Assembly: GCF_004342025.1 (NCBI RefSeq)
Contig: NZ_SLWN01000012.1
Span: 124,001 to 188,000 of the forward strand
Source of the DNA: Kribbella steppae
Lineage (GTDB): Bacteria > Actinomycetota > Actinomycetes > Propionibacteriales > Kribbellaceae
Direction: 5' to 3'
Length of the DNA stretch: 64,000 bases
In this document: positions 36,123 through 43,890 of the stretch, piece after piece
How positions within the stretch are numbered: position 1 is the stretch's first letter
Layout of the letters: every line of letters begins with the position of its first letter
Notes under the pieces: generated by a model
Seen by the model: the letters and a program-made list of their open reading frames with translations, nothing else
What the model was told of the DNA's origin: nothing
The model's database searches: none
Program-made: the position numbers and the translations under genes

Positions 36123-36240
36123 CACCGCCGACGGCCGGCTCCGGACGTCGTCCCCCAGGGGTGACGCGCCGCCGGTCTGTGCGGACCTAGTGTCGACGGG
36201 CACCCGACGTCCGTCGAGGAACAAGAGGGGTGGGACACAG

Positions 36241-36651
36241 ATGACCGGCAACCACAGTATCGAGCCGCAGGCCGACTCGGGCTGGGCGATGACTGGAGTC
36301 GCCTTCGCCGCCACGATGTTGCTGATGATCGGTGCCTTCCACGTGATCGCCGGCTTCGCCGCGATCCTGGACGACGAGTACTTCGTCCTCGTCAGGGGCT
36401 ACGCGTTCGATCTGGACATCACCGCCTGGGGATGGATCCACCTGGTCCTCGGCCTGGCCTTGATCGTGACCGGCATCGGTCTGTTCAGCCGGGCCCTCTG
36501 GGCGGGTGTGATCGCCGTCTTCCTGGTGGTGCTGAGCGCGATCGACAACTTCTTCTTCATTCCCTACGCACCGTTCTGGGCGCTGCTGCTGATCGCCCTC
36601 GACGTGTGGGTCATCTGGGCGCTCACGCGGCCGCGCGCGCTCCGTACCTGA
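36241..36651 (+). CDS. DUF7144-like membrane protein, paralogue 2
   Basis: A 136-residue, four-segment membrane protein, closely similar to paralogue 1 (the core Phe-Asp-Leu-Asp-Ile-Thr-Ala-Trp-Gly-Trp-Ile-His-Leu-Val-Leu-Gly and Phe-Phe-Ile-Pro-Tyr-Ala-Pro-Phe-Trp are almost the same). The ATG at 36241 has GAGGGGTGGG upstream; an earlier in-frame GTG lacks support. It opens a run of eight co-directional genes with gaps of 25 bases or less (36241-43890), suggesting one operon. Confidence 0.85.
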   Translation: MTGNHSIEPQADSGWAMTGVAFAATMLLMIGAFHVIAGFAAILDDEYFVLVRGYAFDLDITAWGWIHLVLGLALIVTGIGLFSRALWAGVIAVFLVVLSAIDNFFFIPYAPFWALLLIALDVWVIWALTRPRALRT

Positions 36652-36664
36652 CGGCCGGATAGCC

Positions 36665-38692
36665 GTGTCCACGCCACTGGTCCGCACCGGCGACCTCGGT
36701 CGGATCGCTGCCACGTACGTCACCTCGGCTCTGGCCCTGGCCTTCGCGGCGGCCGTGTTACCCGGCTTCCGGTTCTCGTCGTTCTCGCAGTTGCTCGCCG
36801 CGGCCGCGGCGACGTTGCTGGTGGGTGCGCTGGTGCGCCCGCTGCTGGTCGCGGCGAGTGCGGCGGTGGGATGGCTCGCGGTCCTGCTGCTGGCGGTGCT
36901 CGGACAGGCAGTGGTCCTCACACTCGCACTCTTGCTGATCCCAGGAGTCGAGGCGAACTCGTTCTGGGTCGTGCTCGCGGCTGCCTGGATCGCGGCGGCC
37001 GCCTCGACGATCGTGGCGTGGCTGTGCACCTCCGGCACGTCGGAGGCCTTCACCGCGGCCCTCGTACGACGGACGCGAAAGCATCGTCAGCCGGTCGACG
37101 ATCCCGAGGTTCCCGGGGTCGTCTTCGTCCAGCTGGACGGCGTGCCCTTCCCGGTCATGCAGTGGCAACTCCTGGCCGCCACGTTGCCCACCGTGGGGCG
37201 CTGGATCCGTGATGGTGGGTATCGACTGGTGGAGTGGACCCCGATACTGCCGCCGACGACGCCGGCAAGCCAGTTGGGGATCCTGCATGGTCGTATCGAC
37301 GGCGTACCCGCGTTCCGGTGGTACGACCGGGCCCTCGGGCGGGTGCTGGTGGCCAACCGGGCCGCCGACGCCGCCGAGATCGAGCGCCGTGCCACCGACG
37401 GCCGCGGCCTGTTGGCGGACGGCGGCGTGAGTATCTCGAACCTGTTCAGCGGTGACGCGGAGCGGTCCCTGCTGACGATGAGTAAGCTGGAGCTGAAGCG
37501 TGGTTCTGCCGATACCCGTCGCCGGGTCGCCTGGTACCTCGCCAGGCCGGACGGGTTCGCGGGCAGTTTCTTCGGGGCGCTCGCGGAGATCGCCCGCGAG
37601 CGCTTCGAGGCCCGGCGGCAACGTCGCCGCGACGTTCGCCCGAGGGGGTACCGTGGCTGGCTGTTCGCCGGCATGCGCGCGGTCACGAACGTCCTACTGC
37701 GGGACCTGAACACCGCGCTGGTGGCGGAGGAGATGATCCGTGGGACCCGGGTCGTGTACGTCGACTACGTCGACTACGACGAGGTGGCCCATCACGCCGG
37801 CGGCTCGCGGCCGGAGTCGTTGGCCGCGCTGGATCGGCTCGATCACGTGCTGGCCTGCCTGGAGGAGGTCGCCGCGTCAGCGCCGAGGCCGTACCGACTC
37901 GTCATCCTGTCCGACCACGGCCAGTCCCAGGGGGCGATCTTCGCCGATCGGTACGGAATCGACCTCGCAGGACTGTGTTCGCAGCTGACCGCCGCTGAGG
38001 TCGAAGCCGTCGAGCAGTCGGTCGAGGGCTGGGGACGATTGAACGGCCTCCTCGCCGACCTGGCAGGCGTTGACACCACCACCGGGCGTGCGGCTCACGG
38101 CGCGGCGCAACGGGTGCAGCACCGCTCCGCACCTCCCACCGTCACCGCCGCCTCGGACCTGGTCGTCCTCGGGTCAGGCAACCTCGGTTTGGTGTACGCC
38201 GCTGAGGAAACCAGGCTGACCATGGAGGACATCACCGCTCGCTGGCCGGCTCTCATCCCCGGGCTGGTGAACCACGACGGGATCAGCTTCGTCGCGGTGA
38301 TGAGCACCGAGCACGGGCCGCTGGTGGTCGGGCCGGCGGGTATCCACCGGCTGTCCGATGCGAAGGTGACGGGTGATGACCCGCTGGCGCCGTTCGGGCT
38401 GCTGGCCTCGGCCGACCTGTTCCGAGCGGTGTCGATGCCCGAGGCACCTGACCTGTACGTCAACAGCGCGGTCGACAAGGACAGCGGCGAGGTCGCCGCT
38501 TTCGAAGGTCTGGTGGGCTCCCACGGCGGACTCGGCGGATGGCAGGCACGGGGCTTGCTGCTCGCCCCGCCCGACCTGTCGCTCCCGGACCATCCGATCC
38601 GCGGTGCGGATCACCTCCACCACGTCCTCGTCGCCTATCTCGAACAGCTCGGGCACCGCAGCGGGATCTCCCGGAACGCGGCGGAGGTGTGA
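36665..38692 (+). CDS. Phage-holin-4-like membrane domain fused to alkaline-phosphatase-superfamily phosphodiesterase
   Basis: The 675-residue protein starts with four hydrophobic segments (about 15-120) resembling small membrane proteins of the Phage_holin_4_2 group. It continues with a cytosolic or outer domain that carries the metal-binding pattern of nucleotide pyrophosphatases: Asp158 in Val-Gln-Leu-Asp-Gly, Thr198/Thr199 as nucleophile candidates, Asp372-x3-His376-His377, Asp417-His418 and a late Gly-Ser-His620-Gly-Gly. It may cleave phosphodiester or pyrophosphate bonds in a lipid or sugar nucleotide. GTG at 36665 lies 13 bases after the DUF7144 gene. 'Holin' in automatic annotation would be misleading. 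Confidence 0.8.
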   Translation: MSTPLVRTGDLGRIAATYVTSALALAFAAAVLPGFRFSSFSQLLAAAAATLLVGALVRPLLVAASAAVGWLAVLLLAVLGQAVVLTLALLLIPGVEANSFWVVLAAAWIAAAASTIVAWLCTSGTSEAFTAALVRRTRKHRQPVDDPEVPGVVFVQLDGVPFPVMQWQLLAATLPTVGRWIRDGGYRLVEWTPILPPTTPASQLGILHGRIDGVPAFRWYDRALGRVLVANRAADAAEIERRATDGRGLLADGGVSISNLFSGDAERSLLTMSKLELKRGSADTRRRVAWYLARPDGFAGSFFGALAEIARERFEARRQRRRDVRPRGYRGWLFAGMRAVTNVLLRDLNTALVAEEMIRGTRVVYVDYVDYDEVAHHAGGSRPESLAALDRLDHVLACLEEVAASAPRPYRLVILSDHGQSQGAIFADRYGIDLAGLCSQLTAAEVEAVEQSVEGWGRLNGLLADLAGVDTTTGRAAHGAAQRVQHRSAPPTVTAASDLVVLGSGNLGLVYAAEETRLTMEDITARWPALIPGLVNHDGISFVAVMSTEHGPLVVGPAGIHRLSDAKVTGDDPLAPFGLLASADLFRAVSMPEAPDLYVNSAVDKDSGEVAAFEGLVGSHGGLGGWQARGLLLAPPDLSLPDHPIRGADHLHHVLVAYLEQLGHRSGISRNAAEV

Positions 38693-38693
38693 G

Positions 38694-40289
38694 ATGACCG
38701 ACCACAGTGCTGGGCAATGGTTCCTTCGTCCGGAGGAGCGCGGGAACCCCGGCACCGACATCGACCGGATGGGGGACGTGAACGGTTCCTGGGTCGAGGG
38801 CAACCTGGTCCGGCCGCTGATTCACGGGGTGACCTACTTCCGCCGCCTGTACGAGGAACTGTGTGTGCTGCAGGCCGGCGACCACGTCTACTTCACCGAC
38901 TGGCGGGGCGACGCCGATCAGTTGCTGTTGCCCGAGGGCCCGACGATCGGAGAGGTGCTGTGCGACCTGGCCCGATCGGGGATCGAGGTCCGGGCACTGC
39001 TGTGGCGATCGCACTCGGACCACCTGCAGTTCAGCTCACGGGAGAACCAGCGGCTCGGGACGGAGCTGAACGAAGCCGGGGCCGAGGTGCTGCTCGACCA
39101 ACGGGTCCGACGGCTGTCCTCGCATCACCAGAAACTGTTCATCATCCGGCATCGGGGCCAACCGGAGCGGGACGTCGCGTACGTCGGGGGGATCGACCTG
39201 TCGCACCAGCGCCGCGACGACCGCGAGCACCGCGGGGATCCACAGCAGGCGCCGATGGACCGCCGGTACGGCGACCGGACGCCGTGGCACGACGCCGCGC
39301 TGGAGTTGCGGGGCCCTGTGGTCGGCGACCTGCTGCGGACCTTCGTCGAGCGATGGGACGACCGCCATCCGCTGGACCGGCGGACGCCGTACCGGATGCT
39401 CGTGCAACGACTCGCCCGGATGCCCCGGCATCCGGAACCGCTGACCGAGTCGTTCCCCGATCCGCCGCCGGCCGGGCCGCACGCCGTCCAGGTGCTGCGA
39501 ACGTATGCCTACAAGCATCCCGGCTATCCGTTCGCCCCCAAGGGGGAGCGGAGCATCGCCCGTGCCTACCACAAAGCGTTCGCGAAGGCCCGGTCGTTGA
39601 TCTATCTCGAGGACCAGTACCTCTGGTCCGAGCTGATCGCGCAGGGGATCCTCGAGGCCCTCCAGCGATCGCCCGGGCTCCGAGTGATCATCGTCGTACC
39701 GCGGTACCCGGATTCCGATGGTGCCGTGAGCGGGCCGCCGGCGCGCTTCGGTCAGTTGCGCGCGGTGCGGATGCTGCGGCGGGCCGAGCCCGGACGCGTC
39801 GGGATCTACAACCTGGAGAACTCCGAGGGATCGCCCATCTACGTGCACGCGAAGATCTGCGTCGTCGACGACGTCTGGTTCACCTGCGGCTCGGACAACT
39901 TCAACCGCCGGTCCTGGACCAGCGACAGCGAACTCACCTGCGCGGTCGTGGACTCGACTCCCGACGACCGGCAGCCTGATGCTGACGGTGGCCGTCGGCT
40001 TGCTCGGGACCTGCGGCTCGACGTGTGGTCCGAGCACCTTGGCCGGCCGATTCCCGATCTGGCGCCGCTCGACCCGGCGGCCGGCTTCGACCTGTGGCAG
40101 CGAACCGCCGCAGACCTGGAAGCCTGGCACGCCGGCGGCAAGAAGGGCGAGCGGCCACCTGGCCAGATCCGGCCGCACGAGCCGCAGGCAGTGACCCGAT
40201 GGCAGGCGCTCTGGGCCGAGCCGCTGTACCGGCTGGTCTACGACCCGGATGGCAGGCCGCGCGGGATGCGTCGACGGGGGGAGTTCTGA
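38694..40289 (+). CDS. Phospholipase D-like protein
   Basis: The 531-residue protein has two PLD domains. The second has an intact HxKxxxxD motif (His385-Ala-Lys387, Asp392, then Gly-Ser-Asp-Asn-Phe-Asn). The first has His-His145-Gln-Lys147 and Gly-Gly-Ile-Asp-Leu-Ser but lacks the Asp at the expected spacing (Arg152 instead). The length and motifs are like those of bacterial PLD-type phospholipases or phosphatidyltransferases. No signal peptide is seen, so it may act at the inner membrane face. It starts one base after the stop of the upstream fusion gene, coupling it with the pyrophosphatase-like enzyme. Confidence 0.88.
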   Translation: MTDHSAGQWFLRPEERGNPGTDIDRMGDVNGSWVEGNLVRPLIHGVTYFRRLYEELCVLQAGDHVYFTDWRGDADQLLLPEGPTIGEVLCDLARSGIEVRALLWRSHSDHLQFSSRENQRLGTELNEAGAEVLLDQRVRRLSSHHQKLFIIRHRGQPERDVAYVGGIDLSHQRRDDREHRGDPQQAPMDRRYGDRTPWHDAALELRGPVVGDLLRTFVERWDDRHPLDRRTPYRMLVQRLARMPRHPEPLTESFPDPPPAGPHAVQVLRTYAYKHPGYPFAPKGERSIARAYHKAFAKARSLIYLEDQYLWSELIAQGILEALQRSPGLRVIIVVPRYPDSDGAVSGPPARFGQLRAVRMLRRAEPGRVGIYNLENSEGSPIYVHAKICVVDDVWFTCGSDNFNRRSWTSDSELTCAVVDSTPDDRQPDADGGRRLARDLRLDVWSEHLGRPIPDLAPLDPAAGFDLWQRTAADLEAWHAGGKKGERPPGQIRPHEPQAVTRWQALWAEPLYRLVYDPDGRPRGMRRRGEF

Positions 40290-40290
40290 C

Positions 40291-41400
40291 ATGAGCGTCG
40301 AGGTGGTGTTCTGGAGCGTGGTTCTGGCGCGATTCGCGCTGCCCCTGCTCATCCCGCTGTTCCCGTTGCCGGCGATCGTCGGCTGCCTGCTGCTCGACGG
40401 TGTGGACCAGACGATCTTCCAGACGTTCGGGTTCGATCCGCCGAACTACCAGAGCTACGACAAGGCGATGGACGTGTTCTACCTGTCGATCGCCTATCTG
40501 GCCAGCCTGCGCAACTGGACCAACCATTCGGCAGTCCAGGTCAGCCGCTTCCTGTTCTTCTACCGGCAGGTCGGTGTGGTGGCCTTCGAGCTCACCGGGG
40601 TGCGGGCCCTGCTGCTGTTGTTCCCGAACACCTTCGAGTACTACTTCATCGCCTACGAGGGGATCCGCAGCCGCCGGAATCCGCTGCGTTACGCGCTCAA
40701 GTTCTGGGTGCTGGTGGCTGCCGGGATCTGGATCTTCGTCAAACTTCCGCAGGAGTACTGGATCCACATCGCCCAACTGGACCTGACCGACACGATCCGG
40801 GACGTCCCGTGGTTCCTCCCGCTCGTGGTGGTCCTGCTGCTCGTGCTCGCCGCGGTCGTGTGGTTCGTCGTCCGCCCCCGGCTGCGGCCGGCCGACTGGC
40901 CGTTGCGGTTCCGCGCCGACCCGCTGCCGGCCGAGATCGACGAAGCGCACGAGCGGGCCGCGTACCAGGCGGCCCACCGCAAGGTCTTCGACCTGGCGGC
41001 GGTGGAGAAGATCTTCCTGATCGGGCTGATCAGCGTGATCTACGGGCAGGTGTTGCCAGGGGTCGAGGCGAGCGACCTCGAGGTCTTCCTCGGGATCGCC
41101 GTCTTCGTGGCGATCAACTCGGCGATCGGGGTCTGGTCGGCCAGACGTGGCTACGCGTGGGAGTCCGCGGTGCTGTCGTTCGCGGTCGTCTTCGCGACCA
41201 ACGTCGTACTGGTCGTCGTCGCCGATCTGCTGCTGTCGCGGCGGGGCGACGATCTCCAGCTGACCGATACGTTGTTCTTCGTCTTCCTGCTCAGCATCTT
41301 GACCATGCTCTACGACCGGTACCACCCGGTCAGTGAGTATCGCGCGGCCGCGGCGAAACGCGACGCCGCTGCCTCCGGGCAGACAGGAGTGGACCACTGA
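40291..41400 (+). CDS. Hypothetical polytopic membrane protein (369 aa)
   Basis: The protein has about eight hydrophobic segments. Conserved-looking features are a first segment with Leu-Pro-Leu-Leu-Ile-Pro-Leu-Phe-Pro-Leu-Pro, a loop with Asp-Gly-Val-Asp-Gln-Thr, a Phe-Phe-Tyr-Arg-Gln-Val-Gly-Val segment and Asn-Thr-Phe-Glu-Tyr-Tyr-Phe-Ile-Ala-Tyr-Glu. The central loop (about residues 200-230) is charged. I do not recognise the family and propose no function. It starts one base after the PLD gene and ends in CTGA, which overlaps the next gene's probable start. Confidence 0.75.
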   Translation: MSVEVVFWSVVLARFALPLLIPLFPLPAIVGCLLLDGVDQTIFQTFGFDPPNYQSYDKAMDVFYLSIAYLASLRNWTNHSAVQVSRFLFFYRQVGVVAFELTGVRALLLLFPNTFEYYFIAYEGIRSRRNPLRYALKFWVLVAAGIWIFVKLPQEYWIHIAQLDLTDTIRDVPWFLPLVVVLLLVLAAVVWFVVRPRLRPADWPLRFRADPLPAEIDEAHERAAYQAAHRKVFDLAAVEKIFLIGLISVIYGQVLPGVEASDLEVFLGIAVFVAINSAIGVWSARRGYAWESAVLSFAVVFATNVVLVVVADLLLSRRGDDLQLTDTLFFVFLLSILTMLYDRYHPVSEYRAAAAKRDAAASGQTGVDH

Positions 41401-42272
41401 CGGGTCGGGACCTGAAGGCGATCACACAGCGGCTGGAGGGGACGTTCCTGGGCCGGTGCGCCGGCTCCTTCCTGGCTCTGCGCGGCGTCGACCGGGCGAT
41501 GGTCATCGCCTCGCAGGCCCTGACGGCGCTCATTCCCTTGCTGCTGCTGGTCTCGACCCTCGCACCGGCGGACCGCCGTGACGTCGTCTCGCAAGCTCTC
41601 ATTCGGAGGTTCGAGCTCACCGGCAACGCGGCCGATGCCGTCACGGAGGTGTTCGCGCGGCCCGTGGGTGGCTCGAGCATCGGTGTCCTGAGCGTGGTGA
41701 TCCTGGTCTTCTCGGGAGTGTCGCTCGCCCGCCGGATGCAGCGGATGTACCAGGAAGCCTGGCAGGTCGAGCCCGTGCATGGTGTCCGTGGCTCGCTGAA
41801 CACCTTCCTGGGCCTGGGCGCCCTGCTCCTGGAGATCGCGTTGCTCTACCTGGCGCGCTCCCTGCTGCGATCGCTGCCGAGGGACCAGCTATTGAGCATT
41901 CCGGTGTCGATCCTGACCGGTCTGGTGCTGTGGACCTGCGTTCCCTGGCTGCTGCTCGACGGGCGGGTCTACTGGCGACGGCTGGTGCCGGGCGGGCTAC
42001 TGGCGAGTGTCTGCGGTGCTGCCTTCAGCATCGCGTCCACCATCTACATGCCACGGACGATGGAGACCTATAGCGAGCGGTACGGCCTGTTCGGTGTCAC
42101 GCTGGCGCTCGTCGGCTGGCTACTGTGCGTTTCCCTCATCATCGTCGGTGCGACCGTGGTCAGCGCGGAGTTCGATCGCAGCCAGGGCTGGTTCGCCAAG
42201 CGGGTGCGCTCCTGGCTCGGTGTTTCCTCCACCAAGGATGATGCCCCGCCCCGGCAGGTGAGCGGACCATGA
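41397..42272 (+). CDS. YihY/BrkB-like membrane protein, probable CTG start
   Basis: The 291-residue reading has six hydrophobic segments and a BrkB-like N-terminus (a helix containing Gly-Val-Asp-Arg-Ala-Met-Val-Ile-Ala-Ser-Gln-Ala-Leu-Thr-Ala-Leu-Ile-Pro-Leu). The first ATG in frame (41499) would remove the amphipathic helix that family members carry before the first segment. At 41397 a CTG sits in a CTGA overlap with the upstream stop, and AGGAG lies seven bases before it; this would be a rare CTG start. If not accepted, the ATG at 41499 gives 257 residues. Function of the family is unknown. Confidence 0.75.
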   Translation: MTGRDLKAITQRLEGTFLGRCAGSFLALRGVDRAMVIASQALTALIPLLLLVSTLAPADRRDVVSQALIRRFELTGNAADAVTEVFARPVGGSSIGVLSVVILVFSGVSLARRMQRMYQEAWQVEPVHGVRGSLNTFLGLGALLLEIALLYLARSLLRSLPRDQLLSIPVSILTGLVLWTCVPWLLLDGRVYWRRLVPGGLLASVCGAAFSIASTIYMPRTMETYSERYGLFGVTLALVGWLLCVSLIIVGATVVSAEFDRSQGWFAKRVRSWLGVSSTKDDAPPRQVSGP

Positions 42273-42297
42273 TGGCGTGGGTACTTCGGAGCAGTCT

Positions 42298-42900
42298 GTG
42301 AACCCGCCTGACGCGCCGCCGCCGAGCCGGGAAGCGATCCTCGTGCTCGACGCGGCAGTCGGGGCCTCCCTACTGGCCGCGGCCACTGCCTGGAGAGTCG
42401 GGCGTCGCGTCAGCGGCGTCTTCAACCCCGTCGTTGTCGTTGTCCTGCGGCCGCCGATGCTGACGGAGCGGTACCAAGCAGGCACCTACCTGGCCGGGCT
42501 TGCGCGGCGTGGTGGCGCAGGACGTAACGAAGTGGAGCGCCAAGTGTCGGCGGCGCTCGACAAGTTGGTTCCCGCGGTGACGAATGCCGTGCTGAGTCGG
42601 ATCGATCTGGCCGAACTGGCCGAGGGTGTCATCGCCGAGGTCGATCTCGCCGAGCTCATCCGCCAGTCAACGGGTTCCGTTGCCTCCGACACCGTCCGCG
42701 GTGTGCGCATGCAGGGCATCTCCGGTGATGAAGCCGTCGGGCGCGCGGTGGGCCGGCTGAGGGTGCGGTTCGGTCGGAAGGGGACTCCAGAACCGCCGCC
42801 GGCCGATCCGGCCGCAGCGGACACCGATGCCTCCCAGTCGCCGGGTCCGGACGTGCCCCCGGTCGCACCTGAACCCGAATTGACATCGCCGCCACGATGA
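42298..42900 (+). CDS. Hypothetical protein (200 aa)
   Basis: The product has a short hydrophobic segment near its N-terminus (Val-Leu-Asp-Ala-Ala-Val-Gly-Ala-Ser-Leu-Leu-Ala-Ala-Ala-Thr-Ala, about residues 17-32), a helical middle with repeated Ile-Asp-Leu-Ala-Glu-Leu and Val-Asp-Leu-Ala-Glu-Leu units (two near-identical heptad-like blocks), and a Pro/Ala-rich tail of about 40 residues. The family is not recognised. GTG at 42298 has GGAG six bases upstream and is preferred over a GTG seven codons earlier. It overlaps the RDD gene by four bases. Confidence 0.7.
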   Translation: MNPPDAPPPSREAILVLDAAVGASLLAAATAWRVGRRVSGVFNPVVVVVLRPPMLTERYQAGTYLAGLARRGGAGRNEVERQVSAALDKLVPAVTNAVLSRIDLAELAEGVIAEVDLAELIRQSTGSVASDTVRGVRMQGISGDEAVGRAVGRLRVRFGRKGTPEPPPADPAAADTDASQSPGPDVPPVAPEPELTSPPR

Positions 42901-43382
42901 GCGCGGACGAGCACATCTCGATCGTCCCTCGCGAGGCCCGGCCGTACCAAGGACGCTACGCCGGTGTGGTCACCCGGCTGGCGGCCGGCGCCGTCGACGG
43001 GATCGTGGTGGCGGTGGCGCTGCTGGCCGGCTACGTGGGTGTCAACGGATTCCTGTTCCTGCTCGATCCACGGGGCTTCCAATTCACTGAGGCATCGCTG
43101 CTGCTGAGCGGGGCGGCCTGGATGCTCGTGCTCATCGTGTACCTGACTGTCGCCTGGTCGACGACCGGACGGAGCTACGGCTGTCGCGTCATGGGCCTGC
43201 GGGTCGTCAGCCGCCGCGGAAGGCGGGTGCGGCCGCTCGTCGCGCTGGCGAGGGCGGTCTTCTGCGCCGTCTTCCCCATCGGGCTGCTGTTGTGTGCCGG
43301 CGGCCGTCGGCACAGTTCCCTGCAGGACCTGGTACTGCGTACGTCGGTCATCTACGACTGGCGCCCCGGACAACCACGATGA
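42897..43382 (+). CDS. RDD-family membrane protein
   Basis: This 161-residue protein has three hydrophobic segments, and a basic start (Arg-Pro-Tyr-Gln-Gly-Arg-Tyr-Ala-Gly-Val-Val-Thr-Arg-Leu-Ala-Ala-Gly-Ala-Val-Asp-Gly) whose Arg and Asp correspond to the RDD motif. Later it has Gly-Arg-Ser-Tyr-Gly-Cys-Arg-Val-Met-Gly-Leu-Arg-Val-Val, which is also family-typical. RDD proteins have been linked to ion transport in a few cases. The ATG overlaps the upstream stop. Confidence 0.85.
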   Translation: MSADEHISIVPREARPYQGRYAGVVTRLAAGAVDGIVVAVALLAGYVGVNGFLFLLDPRGFQFTEASLLLSGAAWMLVLIVYLTVAWSTTGRSYGCRVMGLRVVSRRGRRVRPLVALARAVFCAVFPIGLLLCAGGRRHSSLQDLVLRTSVIYDWRPGQPR

Positions 43383-43392
43383 GGAGTTGACC

Positions 43393-43890
43393 ATGTCGGA
43401 CTCCGACCGGAGCGCCACGACGCCAAGGCATCAGGCACCACAGCCGCAGACGGAGAGCGGAGTACGTCTGCCCGGGGTGGAGCGTAGAGGCTGGGTCGGC
43501 CCGATCATGTTCGCCGCCGTGGTGATGATCGTTCTCGGCTTCTTCCACGCCTTCCAGGGGTTGATCGCACTGCTCAACGAGGAGTACTACCTGGTCGACA
43601 AGAACGGGCTGGCCCTCCACCTCGACTACACCGCCTGGGGCTGGACGCAGCTGATCGTCGGCGCGATCGTCTGCGCGGCCGGATTCTGTCTCCTCCTCGG
43701 TCAGCTGTGGGCCCGGATCGTCGCCATCATCCTCGCCGTCCTGAGCATTCTGGTGAACGCCGCGTTCCTCGCGGCCTATCCGGTCTGGTCCACGATCATG
43801 ATCGCCTTCGGCATCCTGGTGATCTGGGCGCTGACCTTTCATGGTCGCGAGGTGCGGACCCACGACGACGCCGGAGCCTTTCCGTACTAA
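43393..43890 (+). CDS. DUF7144-like membrane protein, paralogue 3
   Basis: The 165-residue protein has an extra polar N-terminus of about 30 residues, four hydrophobic segments and the core Leu-Asp-Tyr-Thr-Ala-Trp-Gly-Trp-Thr-Gln-Leu-Ile-Val-Gly. It is more distant than the other two paralogues. GAGGAG precedes the ATG. It ends the eight-gene run; the converging LuxR gene overlaps its last 4 bases. Confidence 0.85.
   Translation: MSDSDRSATTPRHQAPQPQTESGVRLPGVERRGWVGPIMFAAVVMIVLGFFHAFQGLIALLNEEYYLVDKNGLALHLDYTAWGWTQLIVGAIVCAAGFCLLLGQLWARIVAIILAVLSILVNAAFLAAYPVWSTIMIAFGILVIWALTFHGREVRTHDDAGAFPY

Noticed and set aside
36142..36156. GGACGTCGTCCC as a DosR box ahead of the second DUF7144 gene
   Set aside because: The two halves are two bases too close compared with the consensus spacing, and the flanks do not match.
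36665..37024. Phage holin as evidence of a prophage
   Set aside because: The membrane part is fused to a 550-residue enzyme and no other phage gene is nearby; the similarity is only to a small generic membrane-protein family.
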